Shown here one piece after another: positions 1-4,823 of a stretch of DNA of 5,048 nucleotides; within the stretch, counting starts at the first letter, position 1; each line of letters opens with the position of its first letter. Under the pieces are notes generated by a model. The model was not told the DNA's origin and did no database searches. It was given only the letters and a program-made list of their open reading frames with translations. Origin of the DNA: an uncultured Brachyspira sp. (GTDB lineage: Bacteria > Cyanobacteriota > Vampirovibrionia > Gastranaerophilales > Gastranaerophilaceae); the NCBI GenBank assembly GCA_900321895.1, contig ONYB01000168.1, positions 1 to 5,048 of the forward strand. The letters run 5' to 3'. Made by a program: the position numbers and the translations under genes.

Positions 1-53
1 TGATTAGGAACATAGGTGACACTTATTTACTTCGTCACTTATTAACTTTTATT

Positions 54-91
54 AGCGGACAATGTGAATATTTCATGTTGTCCGCTTTTTT
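54..91 (+). terminator. Intrinsic (Rho-independent) terminator reading rightward
   Basis: A nine-base arm AGCGGACAA (54-62) pairs perfectly with TTGTCCGCT (78-86). The stem continues inward with four Watson-Crick and two G-U pairs to a three-base loop at 69-71, giving about 15 pairs. A run of six T (86-91) follows on the plus strand. On the minus strand the bases after the stem are AATAAAAG, so the U-tail supports only rightward termination. No plus-strand gene is visible to its left, so it should end a transcript whose gene lies outside the window. It also sits between converging transcripts and may form a stabilising 3' hairpin for the minus-strand pair. Confidence 0.88.
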
Positions 92-104
92 AACCTTTCA
101 TGTC

Positions 105-136
105 GTGCGGATAAAGATAACTCCACAGTTCCGCAC
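105..136. repeat. Inverted repeat downstream of the 162-aa gene
   Basis: GTGCGGA (105-111) and TCCGCAC (130-136) are perfect 7-base complements around an 18-base spacer. Within the spacer, ACT (120-122) and AGT (127-129) could form a small inner hairpin. Neither strand has a T-run directly after it, so it is not a classical terminator. It lies 17-48 bases past the end of the 162-aa reading frame and could mark the 3' end of that transcript. The core GCGG also occurs at 147-150 (as CCGC) and in the neighbouring terminator, so the similarity may be coincidental. Confidence 0.3.
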
Positions 137-152
137 AAACAATTACCGCACA

Positions 153-641
153 CTATTTAAATGTTGGGTTTAACGGGTCGTTTTGGTTTAAGCCCATTAT
201 GTCACGTACAAATTTGATTGCACCAACCCCGACAAGCCCGATGCCTGCTCCTTTTGACAAAGTTTTATTTTTCGCCAAAAGTGCGGTCAAGCCCAAGCCC
301 AACGGTACTACGGCAGATGTAAGCATGCTCACGGCACCGCCCAAATACCCGACTGCAGAATTCCACAAATCACCAAAATTGTTTTCCATTTCAAAATTGA
401 AAAGGAATTTCTTCATATTTGATTGAACAATACTCGGTTCACTCAAATACATTGTATTATTAAATGTTGAGCCGACATCATCAGCTTCTCGGCTTTGAGA
501 ATAAGTATCAGCTTGCAATTTGCCATAAATATGGGCATCATAACCTATCATACCGATCGCCGCAGCTCCCGCTGCTTTTGCCAAATACTGCCCGTAATTA
601 TTTTTTATTGCTTGTGTTATCGTTTTTAGTGATACTGCCAT
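153..641 (-). CDS. Small hydrophobic, probably membrane-associated protein of unknown function (162 aa)
   Basis: I do not recognise a named family. An amphipathic N-terminus (residues 1-18) leads into an Ala/Gly-rich hydrophobic stretch at about 20-35. A polar middle (36-95) is rich in Asn, Ser and Asp. A long hydrophobic segment at about 96-122 is a convincing transmembrane helix, and a weaker Gly/Val-rich one lies at 130-145. There are no cysteines and no classical cleaved signal peptide. The layout suggests a small integral membrane or membrane-inserting protein, which is inference from composition. The ATG at 641 is preceded by a GGTAGGTAG stretch. The gene starts 19 nt after the stop of the 339-aa gene, on the same strand, so the two are probably co-transcribed. 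I have a vague impression of similar proteins in Gastranaerophilales but cannot confirm it. Confidence 0.75.
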   Translation of the reverse strand: MAVSLKTITQAIKNNYGQYLAKAAGAAAIGMIGYDAHIYGKLQADTYSQSREADDVGSTFNNTMYLSEPSIVQSNMKKFLFNFEMENNFGDLWNSAVGYLGGAVSMLTSAVVPLGLGLTALLAKNKTLSKGAGIGLVGVGAIKFVRDIMGLNQNDPLNPTFK

Positions 642-646
642 AACTT

Positions 647-655
647 CTACCTACC
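647..655 (-). promoter_or_regulatory. Atypical ribosome binding site (tandem GGTAG) of the 162-aa gene
   Basis: The minus strand reads AGGTAGGTAG followed by five bases (AAGTT) and the ATG. AGGU can pair with the ACCU part of the anti-Shine-Dalgarno, but there is no GGAGG core. The same GGTAG word occurs twice before the upstream gene's start (1685-1700), so the two genes share an unusual initiation context. Confidence 0.45.
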
Positions 656-660
656 TGTTA

Positions 661-1680
661 TTAACCCTGTTCCGCTTCTGCCGGCTGTTCTTCTGTCGGT
701 TCGGCTTTTTCGGTTTTCGTTTCCGCCTTAGTTTCAGTCTTTGTTTCGGACTTTTTAGGTTTTTCCTTTACTTCAAATTCTTTTTCTACGGTTTTACCGC
801 TCATTTTTAGTAATATTGATGTCGCACTCAAGGCATCTTGTCCGTAACCGTCTTGAGATTGTTGCATTTTTTGCAGAATTTTTACGGAGGTATCGTCGCC
901 CGTAATGGCTCTTGAATCAAGTAAACTCAAGGCAATTATTCTGATTTGTTGCGACGGGTCTTGCAACATCTTATTCGTCAATGCGGTCAAGGCCTTGTCG
1001 TTTCTTCTGGAATCATCTTCCTGTAATCTTGCAACAATTTCCTTCGCACCCATCATTCGAACTTCTGTATCCTGACTGTTCAAATAATTTTCCAAAGTTC
1101 TGATATAATTGTCGGTTAATTGAACAATTTTACGTTTTTCGGTTTTCTTGTCAGTTTCTTTGTTTACTGTTTCGTTGACGGTTTTATTTGTTGTGGTGTT
1201 TGTAACATTGTTACCGTTCGGGTCTTGTTGACCATTTTGTCCGTTCGCACCATTCACCCCTGCGACAGCACCTGCCGTGGCATTGTCAATTCCACCATTG
1301 CCATTAGCTCCGTTGACACCTGCTCCGTTTTGCGAAACATCTCCGCTATTACCGTTTACACCACCGTTAGCACCTGCACCGCCAACGCCGTTTGCACCGT
1401 TCGGATTAAAAGATTGTGTATAGTAGTTTGAAGGATAACATCCGCCAAGTCCTGTCCCATAAGCTCCATAACCGTTTGAGCCGCCACCGTTGACAGTTGC
1501 ACCGCCAAGAGGAGCACCGACCGCAGGATTAAAAATTTGAATATTTACACCCGCATACTGTTGCGACTGCTGCGGCGGAAGGACTTGCACAGCCTGAGGT
1601 TGAACAGGCTGACACCCACAGGTTTGATACTGCGGTTGTGCTTGATTTCCTATATTTGCGTTTGGAACATGCGTTTGCAT
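661..1680 (-). CDS. Low-complexity Gly/Asn/Gln-rich protein with HEAT-like helical domain (339 aa)
   Basis: Function unknown. Residues 1-60 are Gln/Pro-rich and include a CGC motif at 21-23. Residues 60-155 are almost entirely Gly, Asn, Ala and Val, with the hexamer GVNGAN at 121 and again at 141. Residues 156-185 form a Thr/Asn/Lys linker. Residues 186-295 are the only foldable-looking part: amphipathic helices with the spacing and Asp/Arg placement of HEAT/armadillo repeats, including DTEVRMMGAKEIVARL at 204-219 and QQIRIIALSLLDSRA near 244-258. The tail (300-339) is a Lys/Glu/Thr-rich, probably disordered segment. No signal peptide or membrane helix is seen, so a cytoplasmic scaffold is the simplest reading. 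A partner in the membrane could be the 162-aa product encoded 19 nt downstream. The HEAT assignment is by eye. The ATG at 1680 has AAAGG seven bases upstream. Confidence 0.75.
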   Translation of the reverse strand: MQTHVPNANIGNQAQPQYQTCGCQPVQPQAVQVLPPQQSQQYAGVNIQIFNPAVGAPLGGATVNGGGSNGYGAYGTGLGGCYPSNYYTQSFNPNGANGVGGAGANGGVNGNSGDVSQNGAGVNGANGNGGIDNATAGAVAGVNGANGQNGQQDPNGNNVTNTTTNKTVNETVNKETDKKTEKRKIVQLTDNYIRTLENYLNSQDTEVRMMGAKEIVARLQEDDSRRNDKALTALTNKMLQDPSQQIRIIALSLLDSRAITGDDTSVKILQKMQQSQDGYGQDALSATSILLKMSGKTVEKEFEVKEKPKKSETKTETKAETKTEKAEPTEEQPAEAEQG

Positions 1681-1684
1681 AATA

Positions 1685-1692
1685 CTACCTTT
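1685..1692 (-). promoter_or_regulatory. Ribosome binding site of the 339-aa gene
   Basis: The minus strand reads AAAGGTAG and then TATT before the ATG at 1680. AAAGG fits the anti-Shine-Dalgarno with seven bases to the start codon, which supports this start. A second GGTAG lies at 1696-1700, 11 bases further upstream. Confidence 0.55.
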
Positions 1693-1701
1693 TAACTACC
1701 T

Positions 1702-1730
1702 ATTATATAAAAGTATAAATACATTAAATA
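1702..1730 (-). promoter_or_regulatory. Tentative promoter for the 339-aa/162-aa gene pair
   Basis: A perfect TATAAT hexamer lies on the minus strand at 1707-1702, placing a start site near 1695 and leaving a leader of only about 15 nt. The hexamer 17 bp further upstream (1730-1725) is TATTTA, a poor -35 match, and there is no TGn extension. A second possible -10, TATACT, lies at 1717-1712. The region is very AT-rich, so a chance match is possible. Confidence 0.35.
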
Positions 1731-1762
1731 ATTGCTATTTTTTCGCTTATTTTAAGAAATGT

Positions 1763-1790
1763 AACATGTTTTCTTTAATATGAGCATGCT
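1763..1790. promoter_or_regulatory. Pair of 8-bp palindromes, candidate operator
   Basis: AACATGTT (1763-1770) and AGCATGCT (1783-1790) are both perfect palindromes sharing the core CATG, in the form ARCATGYT. Their centres (1766.5 and 1786.5) are exactly 20 bp apart, close to two helical turns, so a dimeric regulator could sit on one DNA face. They overlap the proposed -35 and abut the -10 of the ykgJ-family promoter, and lie upstream of the divergent minus-strand promoter. No regulator is encoded nearby. This is a pattern-based inference. Confidence 0.35.
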
Positions 1791-1795
1791 ATCAT
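1767..1795 (+). promoter_or_regulatory. Extended -10 promoter for the YkgJ-family gene
   Basis: TATCAT at 1790-1795 is preceded by TGC at 1787-1789, a TGn extended -10 element. The hexamer 17 bp upstream (TGTTTT, 1767-1772) matches -35 poorly, which an extended -10 can tolerate. Transcription would start at about 1802-1805, essentially at the ATG at 1805. Confidence 0.45.
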
Positions 1796-1804
1796 AATGG
1801 ATGT

Positions 1805-2383
1805 ATGGGAACTTATGAAGAAAATTTTTTAGAAAAGCGTCCTCAATCTCTTTGCAAAATGTGCGGCAGATGTTGTCGTGTTGTTACTACTCCGAAACCT
1901 TACGAAGAACTTCAACAACTTGCAGGGCTCGGCGACAAAGCTGCAACGGATTTTTTGAAGATTTTTGAACCTTACCCGTCCATTGAAGCAGCAAAAGCTC
2001 AAGACAAAGAACTTGTCGAAAATATACTCACAGAACTTGAAGGGAATGGAACTGACACGTCAAATATGACATTCTATCATTGCAAATACATCCTCGACAA
2101 CAACATGTGTTCAATTTACGAAGAACGCCCGACCTTATGTAAACATTGCCCGAGCACGGCATGGGTAATCGTTCCGCCCGGATGCGGGTTTGAGAGCTGG
2201 TTATACGTTATGAGAGAACGTGACAAAAAACGAATTCGCAAGTCCAAAGAAGATTTGCTTGAGCTTAAACTTCTCAAAACTAAAACGAAAGACCCGAACG
2301 ATTTAAAAAAAATTGAGGCGGTCGAAAACAAAATTCACTCCACAATAGACCGCTTCCGCAAGTATGGTGCGGACAACTGGTAG
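1805..2383 (+). CDS. YkgJ/CxxCxxCC family cysteine-cluster protein (192 aa)
   Basis: The N-terminus carries the family signature CKMCGRCC (C17, C20, C23, C24). It is followed by C93, C102 in MCSIYEERPTLC (101-112), C112 and C115, and C127 in PPGCGF. The spacing and the xCxIYexRPxxC segment are diagnostic of the zinc- or iron-chelating YkgJ-type domain (Pfam PF03692 family), whose biochemical role is generally unknown; metal or Fe-S binding is expected from the cysteines. Residues 136-192 form a highly charged, helical Lys/Arg/Glu-rich tail. There is no signal peptide or membrane helix, so it should be cytoplasmic. The ATG at 1805 is chosen because the next in-frame Met (M19) lies inside the cysteine motif. 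No Shine-Dalgarno is visible, and ATGs at 1797 and 1801 are in other frames. The gene is monocistronic and converges on trmD with one base between stop codons. Confidence 0.9.
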   Translation: MGTYEENFLEKRPQSLCKMCGRCCRVVTTPKPYEELQQLAGLGDKAATDFLKIFEPYPSIEAAKAQDKELVENILTELEGNGTDTSNMTFYHCKYILDNNMCSIYEERPTLCKHCPSTAWVIVPPGCGFESWLYVMRERDKKRIRKSKEDLLELKLLKTKTKDPNDLKKIEAVENKIHSTIDRFRKYGADNW

Positions 2384-2384
2384 T

Positions 2385-3077
2385 CTAACCGTTTTCTTTC
2401 ATATATTTTTCATATAAATCAGGACGTTTTGCTTTTGTTCGTTCCAAAGATTTTTGCAAACGAAATTCCGCAATATCCTTATGATTACCGTTCAAAAGAA
2501 CCTCCGGAACCTCTAATCCTCGAAACTCCCTTGGTTTTGTATAATGCGGATATTCTATCAAGCCGTTCGAAAAACTGTCCTCATCCGCCGATTCAATTTT
2601 ACCGAGTGTACCCTCAACCTTTCTACTAACCGCATCCATAAGACATAATGCCGGCAATTCTCCGCCAGTTAACACAAAATCTCCGAGTGAAATCTCTCTC
2701 GGTTTAATAATTTCACGAATTCTTTCGTCAAAACCCTCATAATGACCGCACATCAATACAATTTGGCTATAATTTGCAAGTTCGTTCACAACCCCGTCCG
2801 TAAGCTGTTCACCTTGAGGGGAAAGCATTACAGTCACAGAGTTTTCACACTTTTCAATACTTTCATAAGCATCAACATAAGGTTGGGGCATCAAAACCAT
2901 GCCAGCTCCGCCACCATAAGGAGTATCATCAACTTTTTTATGTTTATTAAGGGTGTAATCTCTCGGATTGACGGTATTCACGGAAATCACTCCCGCCTCA
3001 ACCGCTCTTTTCAAAATACTGAACCCACAATATGCCTCTATCATTTCCGGAAAAAGCGTCATGACATCAAATCTCAT
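2385..3077 (-). CDS. trmD: tRNA (guanine-N1-)-methyltransferase TrmD
   Basis: TrmD transfers a methyl group from S-adenosylmethionine to N1 of G37 in tRNAs reading CNN-type codons, which prevents +1 frameshifting. The 230-residue length is typical. Visible landmarks are MRFDVMTLFPEM at the start, DDTPYGGGAGM at 50-60, LSPQGEQ at 85-91, CGHYEGFDERI at 110-120, the SAM-knot segment SLGDFVLTGGELPA at 130-143, and the C-terminal FRLQKSLERT at 205-214. By family comparison, E114, R152 and D167 (in EDSF) fall at the positions of the usual catalytic and binding residues, so the enzyme looks active. The start overlaps the rimM stop as ATGA, and AAGAAGGG sits upstream. It is the last gene of the operon; rplS, often next to trmD, is absent here. 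Confidence 0.98.
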   Translation of the reverse strand: MRFDVMTLFPEMIEAYCGFSILKRAVEAGVISVNTVNPRDYTLNKHKKVDDTPYGGGAGMVLMPQPYVDAYESIEKCENSVTVMLSPQGEQLTDGVVNELANYSQIVLMCGHYEGFDERIREIIKPREISLGDFVLTGGELPALCLMDAVSRKVEGTLGKIESADEDSFSNGLIEYPHYTKPREFRGLEVPEVLLNGNHKDIAEFRLQKSLERTKAKRPDLYEKYMKENG

Positions 3078-3589
3078 TGCAAAAGCCCTTCTTGATTATT
3101 TATCACAATCTTTTTATCCTTAATGCTTACCGAAATTATAAAAGCTTTTACAAACGGCACAAGACAAATATTTTTGGAATTCGTCTTAACCGAAAGCAGA
3201 TCATTTGCCCCGTTATTGGAAACCCCAACGACAAAGCCGAGCTTATTATCATTTATATCAAACACCGACAAGCCGACAAGCTCATCTATCAAGAATTCAT
3301 CTTCCTCAAGCTTTTCTCTGATAACATTTTCTTCCACAAAAATAATCTGTCCCTTTAAAGGCAACAAATCATCTATTGAATCAATTCCCTCAAACTTCAT
3401 CAAAATAACAGATTTATTTAATCTGCTGTTCTGAATATTTAAAGGCTTATATTCGCTTCCGTTTTTCACAAAAACACAATCAAGCGAAAGCAAGAACTCT
3501 TCCTGTCCTTTAGAGAAACCGACTTTTGCATCGCCTTTTATACCATGAAAATTAAGAATTTTCCCGACAGAAATGAACTTATTATTCAT
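3074..3589 (-). CDS. rimM: Ribosome maturation factor RimM
   Basis: RimM binds ribosomal protein S19 and assists assembly of the 30S head and 16S rRNA processing. The 171-residue product has the N-terminal beta-barrel signature VGKILNFHGIKGDAKV at 8-23 and a C-terminal PRC-barrel from about residue 97 (DEFLIDELVGL at 97-107, LVPFVKAFI at 143-151). I chose the ATG at 3589. The open frame extends upstream to a GTG at 3625, but those 12 residues (Lys/Gln/Asn-rich) are not family-like, and the ATG puts the conserved GKI motif at the usual distance from the N-terminus. The start overlaps the upstream stop as ATGAATAA (8 nt), and only a weak AGAAGAA precedes it, so translational coupling is likely. 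The stop overlaps the trmD start by 4 nt. Confidence 0.96.
   Translation of the reverse strand: MNNKFISVGKILNFHGIKGDAKVGFSKGQEEFLLSLDCVFVKNGSEYKPLNIQNSRLNKSVILMKFEGIDSIDDLLPLKGQIIFVEENVIREKLEEDEFLIDELVGLSVFDINDNKLGFVVGVSNNGANDLLSVKTNSKNICLVPFVKAFIISVSIKDKKIVINNQEGLLQ
3086..3093 (-). promoter_or_regulatory. Ribosome binding site of trmD
   Basis: The minus strand reads AAGAAGGG eight bases before the trmD ATG, inside the last codons of rimM. It gives trmD its own initiation signal in addition to coupling through the ATGA overlap. Confidence 0.65.
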
Positions 3590-4694
3590 TTTCAGGTTCT
3601 TCTGCTTTCTTTGGTTTTCTGCCACGTTTATGTTTTTCAGCTTCAGCCTCAGGTGCTGCAGCAGCTACCGGAGTTTCTTCAGTTTTTTCTGCGGTAGCAT
3701 TTTCAGCTTTTTGATTTTTAAATTCTTCCGGACAATCAGCTCTATCTTGATTCCAACGTTGCAAGCCCATTTGAGAACGGATTAAGCCAATACCCACGTG
3801 AACTCTCCACTCATCCATTTTGAGTTGAGCCGCAATGATTTTGTGACATCCGATTGGAGGGAGCGGAAGCAACGGTTCATAAAGATTTTTGATTGCAAAA
3901 AGTTGATCAGGCGAAATAGCAAGTTTACGTTTCGGGAACGGCAACTTCGGCAACATCATTTTTTGTCTTACCAAATTGATACCGAAGAAAACTTTTCTTG
4001 GTTCTAGCCCGATTTTTTCGCCGATAACTTCGTGGCAATCAGGGTTTGGCAATGGCAACATTTGCTTATAAAGCAATTCAATTTGTTCTAATTGTTCTTT
4101 ACTTACTAACAACTGCTTTGGAGCTTTACTTCTTTGAGGACGTCTGTTATTAAATCCGCCTCGATTAAATCCACCCTGTTGCGGCCTTCTGTTGTTGTAA
4201 TTGTTGTTTCTGTTGTAACCGCCTTGTGGTCTGTTCTGACCGTAACCGCCTCTGTCACGATTGTAGCCACCTTCTCTGTTATAACCGCCACCTTGGTTGT
4301 CACGTCTGTAACCGCCTTGTTGACGATTTTGGTTATAGCCGCCACGGTAGTTGTTATTTCCGTAATTATTGTTTCTGTAGCCGCCTTGAGGTCTGTTTTG
4401 ACCGTAACCGCCTTGGTTGTTGTTATATTGACGTTGAGGTCTCGGACGACCTTCACCTGCACTGTAGCTACTATAGAATTGAGGTTGAATTTCCGTACTG
4501 TAACCGTTCATCGGCTGTTGCGGAGCTTGCTCGTTGTGTTGAGCCGATGCCGGAGCTTCTGCAGAACCGCTCCCATCGGTTGACGGATTAATCATCATTT
4601 TTTTGTCAGGATACAAACAGTCAGGACAAATCACTCTTTTGGGGTTTTTTGTCTCAAATTCACGACCGCATTTGACGCACTTGTTAACATACAT
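3582..4694 (-). CDS. Zinc-ribbon, RGG/GGY-rich protein with duplicated HTH-like domain (370 aa), unknown function
   Basis: I do not recognise a named family. Residues 6-26 form a zinc ribbon with two CxxC pairs (C6, C9, C23, C26). Residues 30-82 are a Pro/Gln/Ser linker. Residues 83-188 are a disordered RGG/GGY/NNN segment with RGG boxes at 117, 148 and 178, like low-complexity RNA-binding tails. Residues 195-248 and 258-311 are an ungapped duplication with a 63-residue period and 21 identities in 54 positions. Shared motifs are QL..I..LY, LPLP, CH (220/283) and V..GI.L.R..M.L; the second half of each unit looks like a helix-turn-helix. Residues 319-370 are an acidic/Ala-rich tail carrying KRGRKPKK, which resembles an AT-hook. 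RNA or DNA binding is therefore inferred. It is first in an operon with rimM and trmD and overlaps rimM by 8 nt, suggesting a link to ribosome or tRNA maturation. The ATG at 4694 has AGAGG nine bases upstream. Confidence 0.88.
   Translation of the reverse strand: MYVNKCVKCGREFETKNPKRVICPDCLYPDKKMMINPSTDGSGSAEAPASAQHNEQAPQQPMNGYSTEIQPQFYSSYSAGEGRPRPQRQYNNNQGGYGQNRPQGGYRNNNYGNNNYRGGYNQNRQQGGYRRDNQGGGYNREGGYNRDRGGYGQNRPQGGYNRNNNYNNRRPQQGGFNRGGFNNRRPQRSKAPKQLLVSKEQLEQIELLYKQMLPLPNPDCHEVIGEKIGLEPRKVFFGINLVRQKMMLPKLPFPKRKLAISPDQLFAIKNLYEPLLPLPPIGCHKIIAAQLKMDEWRVHVGIGLIRSQMGLQRWNQDRADCPEEFKNQKAENATAEKTEETPVAAAAPEAEAEKHKRGRKPKKAEEPENE
4219..4251. repeat. 33-bp direct repeat, copy A, in the RGG-rich gene
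   Basis: This segment differs from copy B at 4381-4413 at only two of 33 positions, and the copies are exactly 162 bp (54 codons) apart. It encodes the peptide GGYGQNRPQGGY at residues 149-160. Near-identity at the DNA level, including third positions, points to a fairly recent internal duplication or gene conversion. Confidence 0.75.
4381..4413. repeat. 33-bp direct repeat, copy B, in the RGG-rich gene
   Basis: Partner of the copy at 4219-4251, encoding the same GGYGQNRPQGGY peptide at residues 95-106. The flanking sequence diverges immediately on both sides, so the duplicated unit is short. Recombination between copies in frame would remove 54 residues of the disordered segment without disturbing the zinc ribbon or the C-terminal domains. 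Confidence 0.75.
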
Positions 4695-4703
4695 AATTGA
4701 AAG

Positions 4704-4708
4704 CCTCT
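4704..4708 (-). promoter_or_regulatory. Ribosome binding site of the RGG-rich gene
   Basis: AGAGG on the minus strand, nine bases before the ATG at 4694, is a good Shine-Dalgarno. It supports this start for the zinc-ribbon protein. Confidence 0.65.
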
Positions 4709-4752
4709 TAATTAAAAATCATAAACATAAAATATCAACTAGTTTTAAAGTA

Positions 4753-4768
4753 ATTACTCCTCGGTAAT
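4753..4768 (-). other. Small leader hairpin with SD-like loop
   Basis: In the operon leader, ATTAC (4768-4764) pairs with GTAAT (4757-4753) on the minus strand around the six-base loop CGAGGA. The loop resembles a Shine-Dalgarno, but no start codon lies at a usable distance. The five-pair stem is mostly A-T and would be weak. It could be a protein-binding or decoy element, or chance. Confidence 0.25.
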
Positions 4769-4794
4769 AAATTAAAAATATACTTAATACAATC

Positions 4795-4823
4795 ATACTA
4801 ACACAAATATTAAAATTTATCAA
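4795..4823 (-). promoter_or_regulatory. Sigma70-type promoter of the RGG-protein/rimM/trmD operon
   Basis: On the minus strand TTGATA (4823-4818, five of six matches to TTGACA) is followed after exactly 17 bp by TAGTAT (4800-4795, four of six). TGT directly precedes the latter, giving an extended -10. Transcription would start near 4788, leaving a leader of about 93 nt before the ATG at 4694. It lies in the 150-bp gap after dtd, so the operon need not depend on dtd transcription. Confidence 0.6.

Noticed and set aside
3..170. Plus-strand open frame of 56 codons at the left edge
   Set aside because: It runs straight through the strong hairpin and T-run at 54-91 and its translation shows no family features. 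It is open by chance.
1120..1431. 103-codon plus-strand frame opposite the Gly/Asn-rich gene
   Set aside because: Its Cys/Val/Thr-rich translation mirrors the Gly/Asn codon bias of the real gene. It has no recognisable motif.
1240..1500. Collagen-like Gly-X-Y reading of the Gly/Asn-rich segment
   Set aside because: Glycines do not keep a strict three-residue period and prolines are nearly absent, so it is low-complexity Gly/Asn sequence rather than a collagen helix.
2355..2373. TCCGCA/TGCGGA hairpin at the end of the YkgJ-family gene as a terminator
   Set aside because: The six-pair stem is inside the coding sequence and the first T-rich stretch begins about 17 bases later, so it does not form an intrinsic terminator on either strand.
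3590..3625. GTG-initiated 12-residue N-terminal extension of RimM
   Set aside because: It uses GTG rather than ATG, lies inside the upstream gene, adds Lys/Gln/Asn residues not typical of RimM, and the ATG at 3589 gives a normal-length protein.
4150..4440. CRISPR-like repetition in the 4.1-4.4 kb region
   Set aside because: The repeated words are irregularly spaced, in frame, and explained by GGY/NRPQGG codons of one protein. There are no uniform repeats and spacers.
4106..4462. 118-codon minus-strand frame inside the RGG-rich gene
   Set aside because: It is a Val/Thr/Ile-rich shifted reading of the same low-complexity codons. It stays open only because those codons avoid stops in that frame.
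4134..4583. Long plus-strand frame opposite the RGG-rich gene (149 codons), and a 121-codon frame at 4226-4591
   Set aside because: They are repetitive Val/Thr/Ser or Cys/Arg/His-rich readings of the antisense of biased Gly/Asn/Tyr codons. They show no domain and contradict the clear zinc ribbon and duplicated domain on the other strand.
4697..4763. Leader peptide in the operon leader (GAGGAG followed by a short ATG frame)
   Set aside because: The SD-like GAGGAG is more than 20 bases from the nearest ATG, and the resulting frame has only about six codons with no regulatory codon pattern.
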